Part shown: in pieces, positions 18,986 through 28,766 of the stretch | Layout: each line of letters starts with the position of its first letter | How positions within the stretch are numbered: position 1 is the stretch's first letter | Assembly (NCBI GenBank): GCA_937873515.1 | Contig: CALMYB010000003.1 | Coordinates: forward strand, 1 to 64,000 | Origin: an uncultured Acidobacteriota bacterium | GTDB taxonomy: Bacteria; Acidobacteriota; Blastocatellia; Pyrinomonadales; Pyrinomonadaceae | Direction: 5' to 3' | Length of the DNA stretch: 64,000 nucleotides | The notes under the pieces: generated by a model | What the model saw: only the letters and a program-made list of their open reading frames with translations | What the model was told of the DNA's origin: nothing | Databases searched by the model: none | Translations under genes and position numbers: made by a program

Positions 18986-19022
18986 ATGGTGAATGAAGGA
19001 TCACGTCCTCTTCATTCACCAT
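18986..19022 (-). promoter_or_regulatory. intercistronic stem-loop between acpP and fabF
   Basis: Perfect 12-bp arms ATGGTGAATGAA (18986-18997) and TTCATTCACCAT (19011-19022) around a 13-base loop, followed on the minus strand by TTTTGG. It may act as a partial terminator or mRNA processing/stabilising element that lets the abundant acyl carrier protein be made in excess over FabF. Confidence 0.6.
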
Positions 19023-19062
19023 ATTGCAAACCTTATTCTAAGCAAGGCTCGCTCGAAGCGAG

Positions 19063-19299
19063 TTAGCCCTTGTGCTGTTCGACATACGCATATGCATCAC
19101 GAACGCTCTGGATCTTTTCTGCATCCTCGTCGGGTATCTCGATATCGAAATCCTCTTCGAAACGCATAACCAGCTCAACCAGATCGAGTGAATCTGCTCC
19201 GAGATCTTCGATGAATCGTGCATTCTCAGTAACCTCGGCTTCATCGACGGCGAGCTCATCTACAATGATCTGTTTGATCTTATCCTGTACTTCTGACAT
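19063..19299 (-). CDS. acpP: acyl carrier protein
   Basis: 78 residues, acidic, four-helix ACP. The phosphopantetheine Ser lies in [15 protein letters not shown] (about residue 37). AAGGAG sits just before the ATG. It carries growing acyl chains for FabD, FabH and FabF, encoded on both sides. The usual fabG is not present between fabD and acpP. Confidence 0.97.
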   Translation of the reverse strand: MSEVQDKIKQIIVDELAVDEAEVTENARFIEDLGADSLDLVELVMRFEEDFDIEIPDEDAEKIQSVRDAYAYVEQHKG

Positions 19300-19324
19300 A
19301 AGTTCTCCTTTTTGAATTGTTTGC

Positions 19325-20257
19325 TTAACTTAAACTTTCTCGTAAAGACTGAGTGTTTTCGATATTACTATAACTTGCGTCCTTTTCTATCTGACGGACG
19401 AGGCCAGTTAGCACTTTGCCCGGGCCGATCTCTACGAATCTTTCAACGCCTTCCTGCGACAACCGCCTTACGGTCTGCAGCCATTTTACCGACTGCGACA
19501 CCTGCCTTTCCAGTTTTGACCGAACGGTCAACGGATCCGCATTCGGTTCCGCATCAACATTCTGCACAACGGGAAACACGAAGTCCGCGTATTCCAATGC
19601 CGCTAGATCACCTTTCAAACGCTCCTCGGCCGGCTTCATCAACTCACAATGGAACGGAGCAGAAACATTCAGCTTGATCGCCCGTTTCGCACCCTTTGCC
19701 TTTGCAAGTTCACAAGCACGATCGATCGCTTCCGAGTTCCCTGCAATGACGATCTGCGTTGGCGAATTGATATTCGCGGGCGAACAGACCTGGCCATCGG
19801 CCGCCTCGGCACAAAGACCTTCGACGCCTTCGAGCTCGAGCCCCATTATTGCGGCCATTCCGCCGACTCCTACAGGAACCGCGTCCTGCATATACATTCC
19901 GCGATTGCGAACGGTTCGAACAGCGGAAGCAAAATCGATCACACCAGCGGCTACCAAAGCTGAGTATTCACCCAAGCTGTGACCGGCCGCAAAGGCCGGA
20001 GTCGGCAGCCCTTCTGCACGCCCGACGCGATAAAGGGCGGTCGATACGGTCAAGATCGCCGGCTGTGTATTCGCTGTGAGCTGCAGATCGCTCTCGTCAC
20101 CTTCAAAACACATGTTCGAAAGCGAAAACCCAAGGGCATCATCGGCTTCTTGGAAGACCTCACGGGCCGCGGCAAAATTGCCAAACAGGTCCTTGCCCAT
20201 CCCGACGGACTGTGATCCCTGTCCGGGAAAAAGATACGCGACTGCAGAATCACTCAT
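19325..20257 (-). CDS. fabD: malonyl-CoA:ACP transacylase
   Basis: 310 residues. Loads malonyl groups onto [19 protein letters not shown] at the start, catalytic Ser in [15 protein letters not shown] (about residue 92), Arg in VRNRGMYMQ and His in [16 protein letters not shown] lies upstream of the ATG. The gap to acpP is 25 bp, so no fabG fits between them. Confidence 0.96.
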   Translation of the reverse strand: MSDSAVAYLFPGQGSQSVGMGKDLFGNFAAAREVFQEADDALGFSLSNMCFEGDESDLQLTANTQPAILTVSTALYRVGRAEGLPTPAFAAGHSLGEYSALVAAGVIDFASAVRTVRNRGMYMQDAVPVGVGGMAAIMGLELEGVEGLCAEAADGQVCSPANINSPTQIVIAGNSEAIDRACELAKAKGAKRAIKLNVSAPFHCELMKPAEERLKGDLAALEYADFVFPVVQNVDAEPNADPLTVRSKLERQVSQSVKWLQTVRRLSQEGVERFVEIGPGKVLTGLVRQIEKDASYSNIENTQSLRESLS

Positions 20258-20278
20258 CGTTCCTTAGCTTCGTCGATC

Positions 20279-21262
20279 TTAGAATCGAATGACAGTTCCG
20301 CCCCAAGTAACACCGCCGCCAAAGGCCGTCAGCAGTACGAGCGACCCTTCCCTGATCCGTCCCGATTGAATACATTCATCCATCGCGATCGGGATCGAAG
20401 CCGACGATGTGTTGCCGTGCTCAGCGATATTCGAAAACACTTTCTCTTCCGGCACGCTCAAACGGGCTGCAACTGCATCCGTGATCCGCTGATTGGCCTG
20501 ATGCGGTATCACGAGATCGACCTCGTCTGCGGATACACCCGCTTTCTCCAGCATCTCGGTCGAAATTTCCGCCATCGACCGCACCGCCACTTTGAAAAGT
20601 TCGTTGCCCTTCATCTTGAAGAAGCAATCGCGGTTATCGATAGATTCGTGTGTCAATCCAAGCTTTGTGCCGCCGCCGGGCGAATAAAGCTGCTCCGCGT
20701 AACGGCCGTCCGACTTGATCTTGGTCGCAAGTATGCCCTTTCCTTCTTCGACAGGTCCGAGCACGGCGGCTCCGGCACCGTCGCCGAAGATCACGCAAGT
20801 GCCGCGGTCCGTGTAGTCAACGTATTTCGTCAAAACTTCGGCTCCGACCACCAAAACGTACTTCGCCTGGCCCGTGCGGATCATCGATTCGACCATCGTC
20901 AGGCCGTACAAAAATCCTGAGCAAGCCGCAAAAACGTCCATTCCGGCCGCGTTAACAGCACCGATCTCGGCCTGAATCAACGCACCCGTCGAAGGAAGTA
21001 TTTGATCCGGAGTGGTCGTTGCGCACACAAGGACATCGATGTCCTCCGGCTTTAACCCTGCGCGCTCTATCGCCTGCAGTGCGGCACGCGAGCCAAATTG
21101 CGACGTATATTCATTATCCGCCGCCTTATGACGCTGCTTAATGCCGGTTCGCGTCGTTATCCACTCGTCGCTGGTCTCGACCATCTTCTCCAGATCTGCA
21201 TTCGTTAAAATACCTTCCGGATAAGAATGGCCCGTGCCGAGGATTCCCGCGTTTTGTCCCAT
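20279..21262 (-). CDS. fabH: 3-oxoacyl-[ACP] synthase III
   Basis: 327 residues. Starts fatty-acid synthesis by condensing acetyl-CoA or another short acyl-CoA with malonyl-ACP. Features: GILGTGHSYPEG, catalytic Cys in DVFAACSGFLYGL, His in VIPHQANQRI, Asn in EHGNTSSASIPIA and a C-terminal AFGGGVTWGG. It follows rpmF in the operon; plsX, often between these two, is absent. Confidence 0.96.
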   Translation of the reverse strand: MGQNAGILGTGHSYPEGILTNADLEKMVETSDEWITTRTGIKQRHKAADNEYTSQFGSRAALQAIERAGLKPEDIDVLVCATTTPDQILPSTGALIQAEIGAVNAAGMDVFAACSGFLYGLTMVESMIRTGQAKYVLVVGAEVLTKYVDYTDRGTCVIFGDGAGAAVLGPVEEGKGILATKIKSDGRYAEQLYSPGGGTKLGLTHESIDNRDCFFKMKGNELFKVAVRSMAEISTEMLEKAGVSADEVDLVIPHQANQRITDAVAARLSVPEEKVFSNIAEHGNTSSASIPIAMDECIQSGRIREGSLVLLTAFGGGVTWGGTVIRF

Positions 21263-21296
21263 TGATCAGACTTGATTGGTCTTTAAGAAATTTAAA

Positions 21297-21482
21297 TTAT
21301 TCGGCCTCTTTGACGTCGATGATCTTGCGGCCCTTGTAAGTGCCGGTCGCAAGGTCGATGCGATGCGGAATTTTTGCTTCTCCCGAGTCCTTGTCAAGAT
21401 AGAACTGCGGCGTATTCAGCGCATCGTGAGCACGGCGCGTTCTTGTACGCGCTTTTGAATGTCTTCGTTTTGGATTTGGCAT
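21297..21482 (-). CDS. rpmF: 50S ribosomal protein L32
   Basis: 61 residues. The L32 start MPNPKRRHSKARTRTRRAHD is clear. The C-terminal zinc Cys residues found in some L32 proteins are absent, so this is the Cys-free type. AGAGG precedes the ATG. It lies between yceD and fabH, a classical ribosome-lipid operon order. Confidence 0.95.
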   Translation of the reverse strand: MPNPKRRHSKARTRTRRAHDALNTPQFYLDKDSGEAKIPHRIDLATGTYKGRKIIDVKEAE

Positions 21483-21524
21483 GACTACCTCTAAAAATTC
21501 TGTTCCGCACGAGCTTATCGGCGG

Positions 21525-22025
21525 CTAATTAAGATCCTTTAATGCTGCCCATCGCGGATCAATATCTGCGGAACAGTTACAATCTATCAAATTTAGATCC
21601 TGCCCGCATTTCGGGCAAAGGCCGCGACAATCTTCGCGGCAAAAAGTCTGTTCGGGAACCTCCAGAAGTATCTGTTCCCGCAAGACTTCGGCAAGTTCTA
21701 CCGAATCTCCCGCGAACGATACGTCCATCAACTCCGGAGTAAGTTCGAGCTCGCCGGGAGTCGTTTGCTCTTCTTCAGCAAATAGATCGTCGAAATCGCC
21801 CGCGATCGCCTTTTCGATCGCCGCAAGGCACCGAACGCATTCGAGCTTCACCTTCGTTTCAAAGTGCCCAGAAACATGCCGTCCTCGCGGATCTCGCCAG
21901 ACGGAGCCGCGAAATTCGACATTCGCGACGATCTCCGCGTCGGCTGCGATGTCAACCCCTTCCGGCGGTAAGCTCACCTCAATTGTCTCAGGTGTTGTCC
22001 GTGCCGCTGCGAGATCGATCTTCAT
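21525..22025 (-). CDS. yceD: DUF177/YceD family protein
   Basis: 166 residues from the ATG at 22025; a TTG two codons earlier is less likely. YceD proteins accompany rpmF and are implicated in 23S rRNA accumulation. The family start (DIAADAEIVANVEFRGSVWRD), the Cys in LECVRCLAAI and the acidic stretch DDLFAEEEQ are seen, with a Cys-rich tail CREDCRGLCPKCGQDLN that could bind zinc. First gene of the fab operon; its promoter should lie in 22026-22131. Confidence 0.88.
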   Translation of the reverse strand: MKIDLAAARTTPETIEVSLPPEGVDIAADAEIVANVEFRGSVWRDPRGRHVSGHFETKVKLECVRCLAAIEKAIAGDFDDLFAEEEQTTPGELELTPELMDVSFAGDSVELAEVLREQILLEVPEQTFCREDCRGLCPKCGQDLNLIDCNCSADIDPRWAALKDLN

Positions 22026-22131
22026 TATCAAATAAGCCAGTTAGGGCATTCATTCTGCCGAAAATGGCAAAAGAGTAATTATAGTGTCTCAAACGGGAGT
22101 GTCAAACAGTTGACAGCCCTTCTGAAGCCTG

Positions 22132-23196
22132 TCAGACAGAGGATCCAACGGCCTCATCCAGCGACTTAAAGCCGCGAGAACTCAATATCTCGGCCAAACC
22201 TGCACAAACATCGTGCGGAAACGATGGGCCGCCGTAAATGAAGCCCGTGTAGGCCTGAACCAACGAGGCGCCTGCCGCAATGCTTTCGAACGCATCCTCG
22301 GCAGTGAAAATGCCGCCGACTCCGATGATCGGCAATTTCCCTTTTGTGAGTTTGTAAATGGTTTTGACGATATTTCGCGACATTTCCTTTAGCGGTCGGC
22401 CGCTAAGCCCGCCGTTGCCGATGCACTTTGAGACGGCCTCATCGATACCGGGCCTCGTAATGGTCGTATTTGTTGCGATCACGCCAGAAATGCCGATCGA
22501 AAGACAAATATCCGCGATCGCCTCGACTTCGGCTCTCGAAAGGTCGGGCGCGACCTTTACGAGTAGCGGCTTTGCTCCGAGCTCGTCGTTCGCTACATTC
22601 AAGGCCTCAAGAAGCTGCGAAAGGCTTGCTTCTTGTTGCAGATCGCGAAGTTCGGGGGTATTCGGCGATGAAACATTCACCGCAATGTAATCAGCAACCT
22701 CGTGAACTATCCTGAGGCAAGCAACATAATTCTCGACCGCCTCGTCGTTCGGAACGCTGCGGTTCCTGCCGATATTTACGCCAACGATGGAGGCCTTTTC
22801 GATCAAGCGCAGCCTATCAGCAACCGCCTCTGCGCCATCATTATTAAATCCAAGGCGGTTGATCAAAGCCTGTTGTTTCGGCAGACGAAAGAGCCGCGGC
22901 CTTGCGTTGCCGGGCTGAGCTTCAAGCGTGACAGAGCCGACCTCGACGCACCCAAACCCGAGAGAAGCAAGCGGAGTGACAACTTCGCCATTTTTATCAA
23001 AGCCGGCCGCCAGCCCAAGCGGATTCGCAAATTTAAGCCCGAACCTCTCTATGGTTCCAAACGCACCGCTGGCACATTTCCTATAGTACGGACGCGCAAG
23101 GCCGGCCTTTAAGCTCGCGACACCGAGTTCGTGCGCACGCTCCGGATCCATTCGGAACATCACGGGCCGAGCAAATTTTTCCCAAAAGAGTGTCAT
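22132..23196 (-). CDS. pyrD: dihydroorotate dehydrogenase (quinone), class 2
   Basis: 354 residues. Oxidises dihydroorotate to orotate with FMN and passes electrons to quinone at the inner membrane. The class 2 N-terminal helix (MTLFWEKFARPVMFRMDPERAHELG) is present, as are GLAAGFDKNGE, the catalytic Ser in VNVSSPNTPELRDLQ, and the FMN phosphate site IGVGGIFTAEDAFESI. Divergent from pyrR with a 98-bp shared upstream region, so both may respond to pyrimidine status. Confidence 0.96.
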   Translation of the reverse strand: MTLFWEKFARPVMFRMDPERAHELGVASLKAGLARPYYRKCASGAFGTIERFGLKFANPLGLAAGFDKNGEVVTPLASLGFGCVEVGSVTLEAQPGNARPRLFRLPKQQALINRLGFNNDGAEAVADRLRLIEKASIVGVNIGRNRSVPNDEAVENYVACLRIVHEVADYIAVNVSSPNTPELRDLQQEASLSQLLEALNVANDELGAKPLLVKVAPDLSRAEVEAIADICLSIGISGVIATNTTITRPGIDEAVSKCIGNGGLSGRPLKEMSRNIVKTIYKLTKGKLPIIGVGGIFTAEDAFESIAAGASLVQAYTGFIYGGPSFPHDVCAGLAEILSSRGFKSLDEAVGSSV

Positions 23197-23294
23197 TATC
23201 GTGAAAACTGAAGTGTATTCAAAAACCTTCTCTGCGTAAAAGAGGCCAGCCGTTTTGAAAATGAATTTCGCGTTTGTTACGATTTGCGTGACCT

Positions 23295-23864
23295 ATGGCA
23301 TCTGACCTTAACCTCGTAGAAAAGTCCCGCGTGATGGATGCATCGGCCATGAACCGGGCATTGCGGAGGCTTGCGACCGAGATCGTTGAAAAGAATAACG
23401 GTGGAGAGAATCTATACCTTGTCGGCATACGGCGACGCGGTGTGCCGCTTGCTGAACGCCTCCGAGACAAGATCGAGGCTCTCGAGAACATCAAACCTCT
23501 TTACGGTATTCTAGACATCACGCTCTACCGCGACGATCTATCGACCGTCGGTGCAAACCCTGTTGTAAACCGAACGGAACTAGACGACGATGTCGATGGC
23601 AAAAAGATCATCCTCGTGGACGACGTGCTGTACACGGGACGCACGATCAGAGCGGCCCTCGACCAATTGATGGACTTCGGCCGTCCGAAAAAGGTCCAGC
23701 TCGCAGTGCTCATCGACCGCGGCGTCGAGCATCGCGAGCTCCCGATCCAAGCTGACTTTATCGGCAAATACATTCCCACTAAGCAGAACGAGATCATCAA
23801 GGTGATGCTCAAGGAATTTGATGAGACCGAAGCGGTCGGTATTTATCACCGATCGAGCGAGTAA
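23295..23864 (+). CDS. pyrR: bifunctional pyrimidine operon regulator / uracil phosphoribosyltransferase
   Basis: 189 residues. PyrR binds pyr mRNA in the presence of UMP and also has weak UPRTase activity. The PRPP-binding motif is [19 protein letters not shown]; other family blocks are [15 protein letters not shown] and [18 protein letters not shown]. It is 9 bases before pyrB, forming pyrRB. An AGAGGCC sequence in the upstream 98 bp slightly resembles part of a PyrR-binding loop, too weak to call. Confidence 0.94.
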   Translation: MASDLNLVEKSRVMDASAMNRALRRLATEIVEKNNGGENLYLVGIRRRGVPLAERLRDKIEALENIKPLYGILDITLYRDDLSTVGANPVVNRTELDDDVDGKKIILVDDVLYTGRTIRAALDQLMDFGRPKKVQLAVLIDRGVEHRELPIQADFIGKYIPTKQNEIIKVMLKEFDETEAVGIYHRSSE

Positions 23865-23873
23865 CTCGACACA

Positions 23874-24848
23874 ATGACTACAGAAAAGCCGTATCGACGA
23901 AGGGATCTGCTCGGTATTCGAGAGCTGACCGCTTCCGATATTATCGGCATTCTGGACACCGCCGAGAACTTTCGCGAGATATCGAATCGCGAGGTCAAAA
24001 AGGTACCTGCACTTCGCGGCAAGACCGTGATCAATCTATTTTTCGAGAACTCCACGCGCACTCGAACGTCCTTTGAGATCGCGGCAAAACGCCTATCCGC
24101 CGACGCCGTCAACATCTCGATCTCCTCATCATCAGTCTCAAAGGGCGAAACCTTGCTTGACACCGCGCTCAATCTCGATGCGATGGCTCCGGACTGCATC
24201 GTTGTTCGACATTCTAGCGCCGGCGTGCCGCATCGCCTTGCAGAAGTGAGCAAGGCGGCGATCGTCAATGCGGGCGATGGAGCGAACGAGCATCCAACTC
24301 AGGCATTGCTCGACGCTATGACCATTCGCGAGCACAAGGGGCAGATCGACGGCCTTTCGGTCGCGATAGTCGGCGACATCGTACACAGCCGTGTTGCCCG
24401 CTCGAACATCCATCTGCTGACGAAACTCGGTGCGAACGTTCGGGTAGCGGGCCCGCGAACTCTCGTACCAAAAGACTTCTCTTTTCTTATACGCGACCAG
24501 GAATTTCACGGCGACAAGAAACCGCTCGAAGTGTGCGACCACGTCGAAGACGCGATCCGCGACGCGGACGTCGTGATGATCCTGCGTATCCAACGGGAAA
24601 GACAGGACGCCGCGTTCTTTCCTTCGCTTAGCGAATACTCGATCCATTACGGCCTGACAAACGAGCGGCTGAACCTTGCCAAGAAGGACGCGATCGTCCT
24701 TCATCCGGGCCCGATGAACCGCGGCATCGAGATCGCTTCCGACGTCGCCGACAGTTCCCGCTCGCTCATTCTCGACCAAGTAAAATACGGCGTCGCTGTG
24801 CGAATGGCGGTGCTTTATCTTGCCACAGGAGGCAGCCCCGCGAGTTGA
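23874..24848 (+). CDS. pyrB: aspartate carbamoyltransferase catalytic chain
   Basis: 324 residues. Makes carbamoyl-aspartate, the committed pyrimidine step. The carbamoyl-phosphate site [30 protein letters not shown], and the aspartate-loop [11 protein letters not shown] are all present. It follows pyrR closely; a strong terminator lies 83 bases after the stop. No pyrI is seen, and pyrC lies 3.9 kb further, beyond an opposing TonB receptor gene. Confidence 0.96.
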   Translation: MTTEKPYRRRDLLGIRELTASDIIGILDTAENFREISNREVKKVPALRGKTVINLFFENSTRTRTSFEIAAKRLSADAVNISISSSSVSKGETLLDTALNLDAMAPDCIVVRHSSAGVPHRLAEVSKAAIVNAGDGANEHPTQALLDAMTIREHKGQIDGLSVAIVGDIVHSRVARSNIHLLTKLGANVRVAGPRTLVPKDFSFLIRDQEFHGDKKPLEVCDHVEDAIRDADVVMILRIQRERQDAAFFPSLSEYSIHYGLTNERLNLAKKDAIVLHPGPMNRGIEIASDVADSSRSLILDQVKYGVAVRMAVLYLATGGSPAS

Positions 24849-24930
24849 TAGGTCTTTCGGGCTTATCGACCGCATCGAATTATGTTCGGCCGCCTGTGAA
24901 TCGTATTCACACAAGATTCCAATAAGGAAA

Positions 24931-24953
24931 AAACGGGCCTTTTGGGCCCGTTT
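24931..24953. terminator. bidirectional factor-independent terminator
   Basis: AAACGGGCC and GGCCCGTTT form a perfect 9-bp stem with a 5-base loop, A-rich on the left and T-rich on the right. It serves both pyrB (plus) and the TonB receptor gene (minus, stop at 24978). Confidence 0.85.
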
Positions 24954-24977
24954 CTGTTGCCGGCCATCGAGATCTAC

Positions 24978-27900
24978 TTAAAAGGTAAATCTCGCGCCGA
25001 ATTGGAATGAACGCGGGCCGCCGGTTCCGAACACGCTGTTCGAACGCTGCGACGGACGCAAGGTCGTGATCTCGTTCGCGGGAGTTCCCTCGACCGAGAG
25101 AACGACATCGCTCACATTCACTAGATTGGCAAAGTTGAATACGTTGAATACCTCGCCGATCAATTGAACACGAAGCCGCTCGTTGAAGTTGAACGATTTC
25201 GTAAGACGCAGATCCTGGGAATAGATCGGGTCTCCGCCGATCTGAGTGTCCGCGGGAAGTTCTGCGAGCCTCACCAACGGTGTACCGAACGGATCGGTCT
25301 GTCCGGGCGTCAGCGAAGAGTTGTACGCTCGGATCAGATCATTGAGCTGTCCGACCGTCCGAATATTTCGGCCGATCGCTCCGCCCGTCGTTCCGGGAAG
25401 GTAGGTCGCGAAGGTTCCGGTTCCGCTCATATCGATGCTGTTCGGCAGAAAAACGCTTTGCGGCGTTCCGCTGAACATAGTCGATATCATCGAGACGGTC
25501 CAGTTTCCGAGAAGGTTCCGTTTGAACCAATTCTCATCCTTCTTGAACCACGGCGTATCGTAAACCGTGCTGAACACGAAACGATGTCGCCGATCAAGGC
25601 CCGCAGGGCCGAAATCGCCTCGCAGGTTGTTCAAATCGGTCGGTGCTCCACCCAATCCCAAGGAATCACCGTTGAATGCCTTGAAGCTGGACAATGCGTA
25701 ACTCGCCGTGAACTGAAATCCGTTCTTGAAACGTCGATCGACCCTGGCAAGCAGTCCCTTATACGTAGAGTACGCAGATGAATCTGCATACGGCACTGGA
25801 ACAGGGAACGCCGCAAGACGTGGGCCTGCCACCGAATCCGCCTGATTGATGTCAAAGACATTGACCTCGTTCAAACCCTTGCGGTAATTGAAATCGACCT
25901 GGCCGATCAAATTCCACGGCAATTCCCTCTGCATACCGATCGAATACTGCAGCGAATACGGCACCTGGAAATTGCTCGAGAAGATCGGGCCCGAAACGCT
26001 ATCGGTGCATTCGAGTCCGGTCGGAAGCGAGCAGTTCGTCAGCCTCGATTCGAGATCGGTCCGGATCGAAGGATAAAGGGCAAGCATCTGCGCAAGGGTT
26101 ATCTGCCCACGCGTAAATCGCCCGTCTCCGCCGTACGGATTCAAAATCGGGCTGATGATCGCCGTTCCGACGAGGAATTGCTCCGCACCGACCGGGCCGA
26201 GATCGGCACGTTCAAATAGACGCAGATTGTCGATCGTGTTGTCATAATACACTCCGAATCCGCCGCGAACGATCGTCTTCCCATCGTTGAACGGATCCCA
26301 CGCAAAGCCGACCTTCGGCGACCAGTTGTTATTGTCGCGTCCTGCCGGTGCCGTTCCTTCTTCGAACAACGGAGCAATGACCGCCGGACGTGCGAGGTCG
26401 TGGTTCCAAAGGTTGGAATCCCATCTATATCCGACGCCGTAATTGAACGTCAAATTCGAACGAATACGCCACGAATCTCCGCCATAGAACGAAAGGCGGT
26501 TATTGATGGTCGGGCCTTTGCTGTTGAACGGAAGGTTCGGGCTGCCAACGCCCATCGAAATATCCTGAACGTACAGGTTCATAAAGTCGGCTTCCGTGTC
26601 GAGCGGCAGCGTATTGCCCGCTCCATCGGTCGCGAACAAACGAATACGCACGGGATTTGCGAAAACGAACAATCCACCGATGGATGTCCGTTCGTAATTT
26701 CCACCGAACGTCATCGTGTGATCCCCATGGATCCAGGTCAGGTCGTCACGAAACTGAAGACGCTTTTGAGGCGTTTCCTGCGGCGTAACTGCGTTCGTGC
26801 CTGAACGCCAATCCTGTTCGGGATTCAAACGGATCTCCGGAACGCCCGGGGCGACGGGATTGATCGCATTCTTAAAGTTGCTGTAATTGACAACAAGGTT
26901 GTTGCTGATATTCGGGCCGAGAACGTACGTCAGGCCGCCGACGAAATTGTGAGAGCGGTTCGTGATCAGCTGATCGTTGGATTGAAAGATCCCGCTTGCG
27001 CTGTCACGCGGCATTATCCCCGATCCCGGAGGAAACGGATTTTGTGCCTTGTTGTCGTTGAACGAATATCGGAAGAACGCCGCAGCATTCTTCGTAGCCG
27101 TCCAGTCAACCTTGCCCGTAAACAAAGTTTCATCGAACGGGTTGCCCGAAAAGCCTGCAAAGTTCGGTGCCCGAAGCGGATTGTAGATCGACGAACCGTC
27201 TTGATTATTCCGCTCATAGCTCGTAAAGAAGAACAGCTTGTCCTTTACGATCGGGCCGCCGATGGTTCCGCCGAACTGCTGGCGGTCGAATGGAACACGG
27301 GTCGCCTGTGCTGCGAGCGGAAGTCCGTGTGCGGCGTCCAGACGGCTAAGGCCCGGAAACGCAGCGAACTTATCATCCCGCGCGAAGACGAAAGCATTCC
27401 CCTTGAACTCATTCGAACCCGAACGCGAAACGATGTTGACAGAACCGCTCGCGGTCGCTCCCGTTGAAAGGCTGAAATTCGAAAGGCCGATCTGGAATTC
27501 CTGCACGATCTCCTGAGAGAAATTCTGCACGGTCGTTCCAACGACGTTGTCAACGACCGAGCCGCCGTCAACCGTTATCTGCGTAGAACGTCCGGCCTGG
27601 CCGCCGATCGAAACGCCGGTGAAGTTGGCCTTTGTCGGATCGAACGAGCCGCCGTCAACCTTTTCGGTTCCCGGCTGCAGCTGAGCAAGGTCCAAAAAAT
27701 TGCGTCCATTGAGCGGAAGATTCTCGATCTGACGCGTACCGACAACGCCGGAAACCGTGCTGTCGCTCCGCTCGATCTGAGCTTCGCCGCCGCCGGTTAC
27801 GACCACTGTCTCGGTAGCGCCGCCGATCTGAAGAGAAACGTCCGCGGACGCGATCTGGCCGACCTGAACCTGGACGCTCTCGATCACCGACTGTTTGAAG

Positions 27901-28151
27901 CTGGCAGCACTCGCCTTGACCTCATAGTTTCCCGGCTGCAGCTGAAGGATGCGGTATTGCCCGTTGTTATTCGTAACCGCGGTCCTGGTGGCGTTCGTCG
28001 CCAGATTGCGCACCGTTACGCTCGCCGCAGGAACGACAGCGCCTTGCGGATCCGTTATCGTTCCCTGGATCGATCCGAATGGATCCTGTGCGAGAGCCGC
28101 AGAAGCGAAAAGGGAGACAAAAAGAACAAATACAAGAAAAGGTATTCTCAT
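24978..28151 (-). CDS. Oar-like TonB-dependent outer membrane receptor
   Basis: 1057 residues. Signal peptide about 1-21; a CarboxypepD_reg/CNA-B-like domain (about 25-115: GSIQGTITDPQGAVVPAAS ... LQPGNYEVKASAASFK); a plug region with ENLPLNGRNFLDLAQLQPG; then a long beta-barrel ending in RSFQFGARFTF, with the terminal Phe required for BAM insertion. AAGGAG precedes the ATG. Such receptors are expanded in Acidobacteriota and import polymers or unknown ligands using TonB energy. No SusD-like partner is adjacent. It splits pyrRB from pyrC. Confidence 0.92.
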   Translation of the reverse strand: MRIPFLVFVLFVSLFASAALAQDPFGSIQGTITDPQGAVVPAASVTVRNLATNATRTAVTNNNGQYRILQLQPGNYEVKASAASFKQSVIESVQVQVGQIASADVSLQIGGATETVVVTGGGEAQIERSDSTVSGVVGTRQIENLPLNGRNFLDLAQLQPGTEKVDGGSFDPTKANFTGVSIGGQAGRSTQITVDGGSVVDNVVGTTVQNFSQEIVQEFQIGLSNFSLSTGATASGSVNIVSRSGSNEFKGNAFVFARDDKFAAFPGLSRLDAAHGLPLAAQATRVPFDRQQFGGTIGGPIVKDKLFFFTSYERNNQDGSSIYNPLRAPNFAGFSGNPFDETLFTGKVDWTATKNAAAFFRYSFNDNKAQNPFPPGSGIMPRDSASGIFQSNDQLITNRSHNFVGGLTYVLGPNISNNLVVNYSNFKNAINPVAPGVPEIRLNPEQDWRSGTNAVTPQETPQKRLQFRDDLTWIHGDHTMTFGGNYERTSIGGLFVFANPVRIRLFATDGAGNTLPLDTEADFMNLYVQDISMGVGSPNLPFNSKGPTINNRLSFYGGDSWRIRSNLTFNYGVGYRWDSNLWNHDLARPAVIAPLFEEGTAPAGRDNNNWSPKVGFAWDPFNDGKTIVRGGFGVYYDNTIDNLRLFERADLGPVGAEQFLVGTAIISPILNPYGGDGRFTRGQITLAQMLALYPSIRTDLESRLTNCSLPTGLECTDSVSGPIFSSNFQVPYSLQYSIGMQRELPWNLIGQVDFNYRKGLNEVNVFDINQADSVAGPRLAAFPVPVPYADSSAYSTYKGLLARVDRRFKNGFQFTASYALSSFKAFNGDSLGLGGAPTDLNNLRGDFGPAGLDRRHRFVFSTVYDTPWFKKDENWFKRNLLGNWTVSMISTMFSGTPQSVFLPNSIDMSGTGTFATYLPGTTGGAIGRNIRTVGQLNDLIRAYNSSLTPGQTDPFGTPLVRLAELPADTQIGGDPIYSQDLRLTKSFNFNERLRVQLIGEVFNVFNFANLVNVSDVVLSVEGTPANEITTLRPSQRSNSVFGTGGPRSFQFGARFTF

Positions 28152-28766
28152 TTTTCAACTCCTTAAAAAATTACAAAGAAATCGAAAGATGCTATACTTC
28201 TCAGCATTCGACTGCGGAAACGCTGTCGAACAATGAGTCTGAAGAGTCTCATTCGAGCTTAGAGCCTTTGGATCCGGCGGGATATTTAGCGGTAGAACGC
28301 CGTTTCCTTAGGCTTTAAGTATGTATAGCCTCAGTCTTTCTTGAAAGACCTCGTAACAAATGGCTTTCCCTCAAAAAAGGAAGCCGCTGAAAAAGCTGCA
28401 TATCAGCCTTTCTAATTTCCAACGCAAACTTTGAACCAAAAGTTTCCCGTTTGCGCCGGATGTCCATTTTTCGGGGGAAAATGCAATTTCTGCGGGAGGT
28501 TGACCGGTCTGAGATGGCAGCAGAAAAGCACAAAATTGAAGTTTTCGGATGAGTATCCATAAATTTCATTTTTCATATCTCGTGTATCCACAACTAAACC
28601 TAATAATGACCGATCCCTATTGGATAGCTGAGGCGGAGCAATGGTTGCCTCGCGGTCAAATTTTTCTGTGAATGTTGTCAATTCCGATCCAAGCGTTCAG
28701 CGAACGCGAATGGTCTGTAATATAATTCGCACTAGACAAAGTTCATAAAAACACCTCCGACGACGA
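28152..28766. other. intergenic, about 615 bp, no supported gene
   Basis: Divergent region between the TonB receptor and pyrC. The open frames in it look random. It contains a small inverted repeat ATGAG/CTCAT near 28233-28252 and a tRNA-like D-arm string near 28277 that does not complete a tRNA. The receptor promoter should lie near 28160-28230 and the pyrC promoter near 28700-28730. Confidence 0.5.
28721..28726 (+). promoter_or_regulatory. -10 element before pyrC
   Basis: A consensus TATAAT lies 40 bases before the pyrC ATG. No good -35 is seen at 17 bases, so the promoter is only partly supported. Confidence 0.45.

Noticed and set aside
23197-23294. PyrR-binding RNA before pyrR
   Set aside because: Only AGAGGCC resembles the loop consensus, with no supporting stem or attenuator.
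28277-28302. tRNA-like string GCGGGATATTTAGCGGTAGA near the TonB receptor promoter
   Set aside because: The D-arm part looks like tRNA-Gly, but no anticodon stem, T-arm or matching 3' acceptor follows.
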